DNA from: an uncultured Oceanospirillales bacterium
Lineage (GTDB): Bacteria; Pseudomonadota; Gammaproteobacteria; Pseudomonadales; Litorivicinaceae
Direction of reading: 5' to 3'
DNA length: 30,832 bases
Assembly: GCA_913061245.1 (NCBI GenBank)
Contig: CAJXTO010000003.1
Coordinates: 1-30,832, forward strand
Within the stretch, counting starts at the first letter, position 1. Every line of letters begins with the position of its first letter. This document shows, one piece after another, positions 28,965 to 30,832 of this stretch. The translations under genes and the position numbers were made by a program. Below the pieces are notes generated by a model. It made no database searches, was not told the DNA's origin, and worked only from the letters and a program-made list of their open reading frames with translations.

Positions 28965-29813
28965 CTAATTTCCAGTCTCAATGGGGAGGTCATCTCGGCT
29001 TCCCCATTCAGACCAGGACCCATCATAGAGTTTAGGCTCTGGCAGGCCTGCAATCTCAAGCCCCAACGCGAGCACACAGGCGGTCACCCCAGATCCACAA
29101 CTGACAATCACAGGCAAGTGATCCACACCCGCATCGGCAAATCGTGAGCGCACGTCGTCAGCCGATTTAAAGCGCCCTGTATCTGAGTCTAATAGATCGC
29201 TGAATGGCACATTTGCACTACCGGGGATATGTCCTGCACGCATCCCTGGACGTGGCTCGGCAGCTTCCCCTTTAAACCGGGGATTGGCGCGCGCATCAAG
29301 AACCAAGTGCTCCTGAGAATCAATGTTATTCAACAGATCCTCAGCATCAACAACCCACTGAGCATGAACGCGCGACTTAAATGGGTGTGGAGGCGGGACA
29401 ACCCGGCCTCGACCTGATTCCACTGCATGGCCTGCATCCATCCAGGCTGGCAGACCACCATCAAGCACAGCAACCTCATCATGACCGAAATATCGGAACA
29501 TCCACCATGCACGCGCCGCTGAGAACAGCCCGACACTGTCATACACAACCACCTGCATGCCGGCGCCAACACCGAGGTCTTGCATGGCCTCATCGAACTG
29601 TTCAGGAGTTGGCAGCATGTGCGGGAGTGTTGCCTCATGATCAGAGATTTCTTCGATATCAAACCGCAGAGCACCTGGAATATGCTGTTCAACGAACTCA
29701 GCATCAGGATCTCTTTTGGCCGTGGGCAGATGATAGGACGCATCCAACACGATGACGTTTGGGTCATCAAGATGATCATTTAACCAGTCGACAGAAACGA
29801 GCGTATTAGGCAT
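28965..29813 (-). CDS. sseA: 3-mercaptopyruvate sulfurtransferase
   Basis: A two-domain rhodanese of 282 aa that transfers sulfur from 3-mercaptopyruvate to thiol acceptors. The N-terminal inactive rhodanese domain covers about 1-135 (VSVDWLNDHL, VLDASYHLP, AAR-WW). The C-terminal domain carries the active Cys239 in CGSGVTA, the loop that distinguishes mercaptopyruvate sulfurtransferase from thiosulfate sulfurtransferase. GSWSEWGSRDDLPIE closes the protein as in E. coli SseA (281 aa, same Cys position). ATG 29813 faces the divergent MFS gene across 69 nt. Confidence 0.94.
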   Translation of the reverse strand: MPNTLVSVDWLNDHLDDPNVIVLDASYHLPTAKRDPDAEFVEQHIPGALRFDIEEISDHEATLPHMLPTPEQFDEAMQDLGVGAGMQVVVYDSVGLFSAARAWWMFRYFGHDEVAVLDGGLPAWMDAGHAVESGRGRVVPPPHPFKSRVHAQWVVDAEDLLNNIDSQEHLVLDARANPRFKGEAAEPRPGMRAGHIPGSANVPFSDLLDSDTGRFKSADDVRSRFADAGVDHLPVIVSCGSGVTACVLALGLEIAGLPEPKLYDGSWSEWGSRDDLPIETGN

Positions 29814-29882
29814 AGCAGTGAATCCTTAATTCGAGATACCATCACATTAAGCCCCTTCGCTCTTCTTCTCAACGGATTCTGT

Positions 29883-30832
29883 ATGGCTGAGGTCAACACA
29901 CAGCAAAGACCAAGCGAGTTTATTGCACTTGCCGCGTTTTTGATGGCCACAATCGCACTCGCGATCGACATGATGTTGCCAGCGATGGGCTACATGGCGA
30001 TTGATCTTAACCTGACCGAACCGCACCGAATTTCATGGGTGATTTTAGGGATTTTTGCCGGTCTTATTTTTGGGCAACTTGTTTTTGGCCCTCTATCCGA
30101 TGCAATTGGTCGCCGCGGATCAATTCAAATCGGCATTGTGATTTTTCTGATCGGAACAGCGATTTGTGCATGGACTGACTCCTTTACTGTTCTAATCGCG
30201 GGGCGCGTGCTCCAAGGGTTCGGTGGTGCCGCGACACGCATCGTGACCCAAGCCATGGTTCGTGACCGCTTTGCTGGTCGTGAAATGGCTCGAATCATGT
30301 CGTTTGTGATGACAATTTTCATTTTGGTACCTGTGTTTGCGCCAATGATCGGGCAAGTGGTTTTATGGTTCGGCACCTGGCATTTGCTGTTTATGACGCT
30401 TGGTGGATTTTCGGCGATTATTCTTATCTGGTTCAGTTTAAGACAGCCCGAGACGCTTGTTGAACGACGTACCATTACACGGGAGCATCTACGCGACGCG
30501 TTTCAAACCGTAGTCACCAATCAAAAAACCATGCGCTTTACCATTGCAGCTGGAGTGAGCTTTGGCGGATTGGTGAGCTATCTCAGTAGCGCGCAACATA
30601 TCTTTCAGGATATCTACCAAACTGGTGACTGGTTTCCTGTTTTGTTTGGTTCGACCGCAGCATCAATCGCGATTTCTTCGCTTGTGAATGCACGCTATGT
30701 CAGACGCTTTGGGATGGAGATGATTTGTAAGGCCGCATTCTCAGCCCAAATTCTCTGGTCGAGTCTTTTTTGGCTTTACCATATGAACGGACCAGAGATT
30801 GGGCTCATTGACTGGCTGATTTATATCGTCCC
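29883..30832 (+). CDS. MFS multidrug exporter, Bcr/CflA type (partial, 3' end off window)
   Basis: A major facilitator superfamily drug/H+ antiporter. The frame opens at ATG 29883 and runs 316 codons without a stop to the window edge, about 80% of the expected 390-410 aa. Motif A of the loop between helices 2 and 3 is GPLSDAIGRRG (about 69-79), with the Bcr/CflA-type FGPLSD lead. The helix 4 Arg region AGRVLQGFGGAATRIVTQAMVRD is strongly characteristic of Bcr/CflA transporters. The N-terminus IALAIDMMLPAMGYMA resembles the family's conserved first helix. No strong ribosome site is visible. Drug specificity cannot be inferred. Confidence 0.9.
   Translation, partial: MAEVNTQQRPSEFIALAAFLMATIALAIDMMLPAMGYMAIDLNLTEPHRISWVILGIFAGLIFGQLVFGPLSDAIGRRGSIQIGIVIFLIGTAICAWTDSFTVLIAGRVLQGFGGAATRIVTQAMVRDRFAGREMARIMSFVMTIFILVPVFAPMIGQVVLWFGTWHLLFMTLGGFSAIILIWFSLRQPETLVERRTITREHLRDAFQTVVTNQKTMRFTIAAGVSFGGLVSYLSSAQHIFQDIYQTGDWFPVLFGSTAASIAISSLVNARYVRRFGMEMICKAAFSAQILWSSLFWLYHMNGPEIGLIDWLIYIV

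Noticed and set aside
1..30832. Defence system, prophage, integron, CRISPR or mobile element
   Set aside because: I found no transposase, integrase, Cas, restriction, toxin-antitoxin or phage structural genes and no direct-repeat arrays on reading through the window.

Overview
The window looks like ordinary chromosome from a free-living, aerobic, probably marine gammaproteobacterium. The evidence is a TRAP-TAXI uptake system, a GMC oxidoreductase, several export permeases, a DsbB, an Fpr-type ferredoxin-NADP reductase, a SulP/carbonic anhydrase operon, a GC content near 50% by eye, and very tight gene packing. I cannot name the genus. I see no tRNA, rRNA, CRISPR array, insertion sequence, integrase or phage gene. 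Both ends cut through genes: a TRAP permease on the left and an MFS transporter on the right.

Region 1 (1-6408, all minus strand) reads as one operon in the order LysE-type exporter, DMT/EamA permease, AEC permease, L-2-hydroxyglutarate oxidase (LhgO), a divergent SDR, a TAXI binding protein and a fused TRAP permease. Three unrelated exporter-type permeases are joined by overlapping or abutting stop and start codons. A GC-rich hairpin separates the binding protein from the permease. The theme looks like uptake and oxidation of a hydroxy-dicarboxylate or related acid, with exporters whose substrates are unknown.

Region 2 (6448-9796) holds a secreted histidine phosphatase overlapping a GMC oxidoreductase, a small acidic protein, a VOC protein and an unrecognised 126-aa protein. 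Region 3 (9793-15733, minus) holds a DMT permease overlapping the bifunctional NAD(P)HX repair enzyme. Then, behind a palindrome, comes a second tight operon: zinc alcohol dehydrogenase, succinate-semialdehyde-type dehydrogenase, PcaC-like protein and cytosolic DsbA-like protein.

Region 4 (15775-22754) is a mosaic of short units: GNAT, a beta-hydroxyacid dehydrogenase, GDPD with a small protein and Fpr, an endonuclease/exonuclease/phosphatase-fold protein, a secreted small protein, a 56-aa ORF with an alpha/beta hydrolase that appears to lack its catalytic histidine, DUF1643 and a GlcG/HbpS protein. Region 5 begins with the one long non-coding stretch (22755-23110). It is AT-rich and carries a perfect DnaA-box sequence and a palindrome. 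After it come a CREST-type ceramidase homologue coupled to a small HTH protein, DsbB, a SulP-USP-beta carbonic anhydrase operon (probable bicarbonate acquisition), a thiolase, 3-mercaptopyruvate sulfurtransferase and a Bcr/CflA-type MFS exporter.

A recurring architectural signal is that all eight convergent gene pairs either overlap at their stop codons (seven) or are 3 nt apart (one). Four of them share a 4-nt YTAG that encodes both stops. No intrinsic terminator is visible between any of them.
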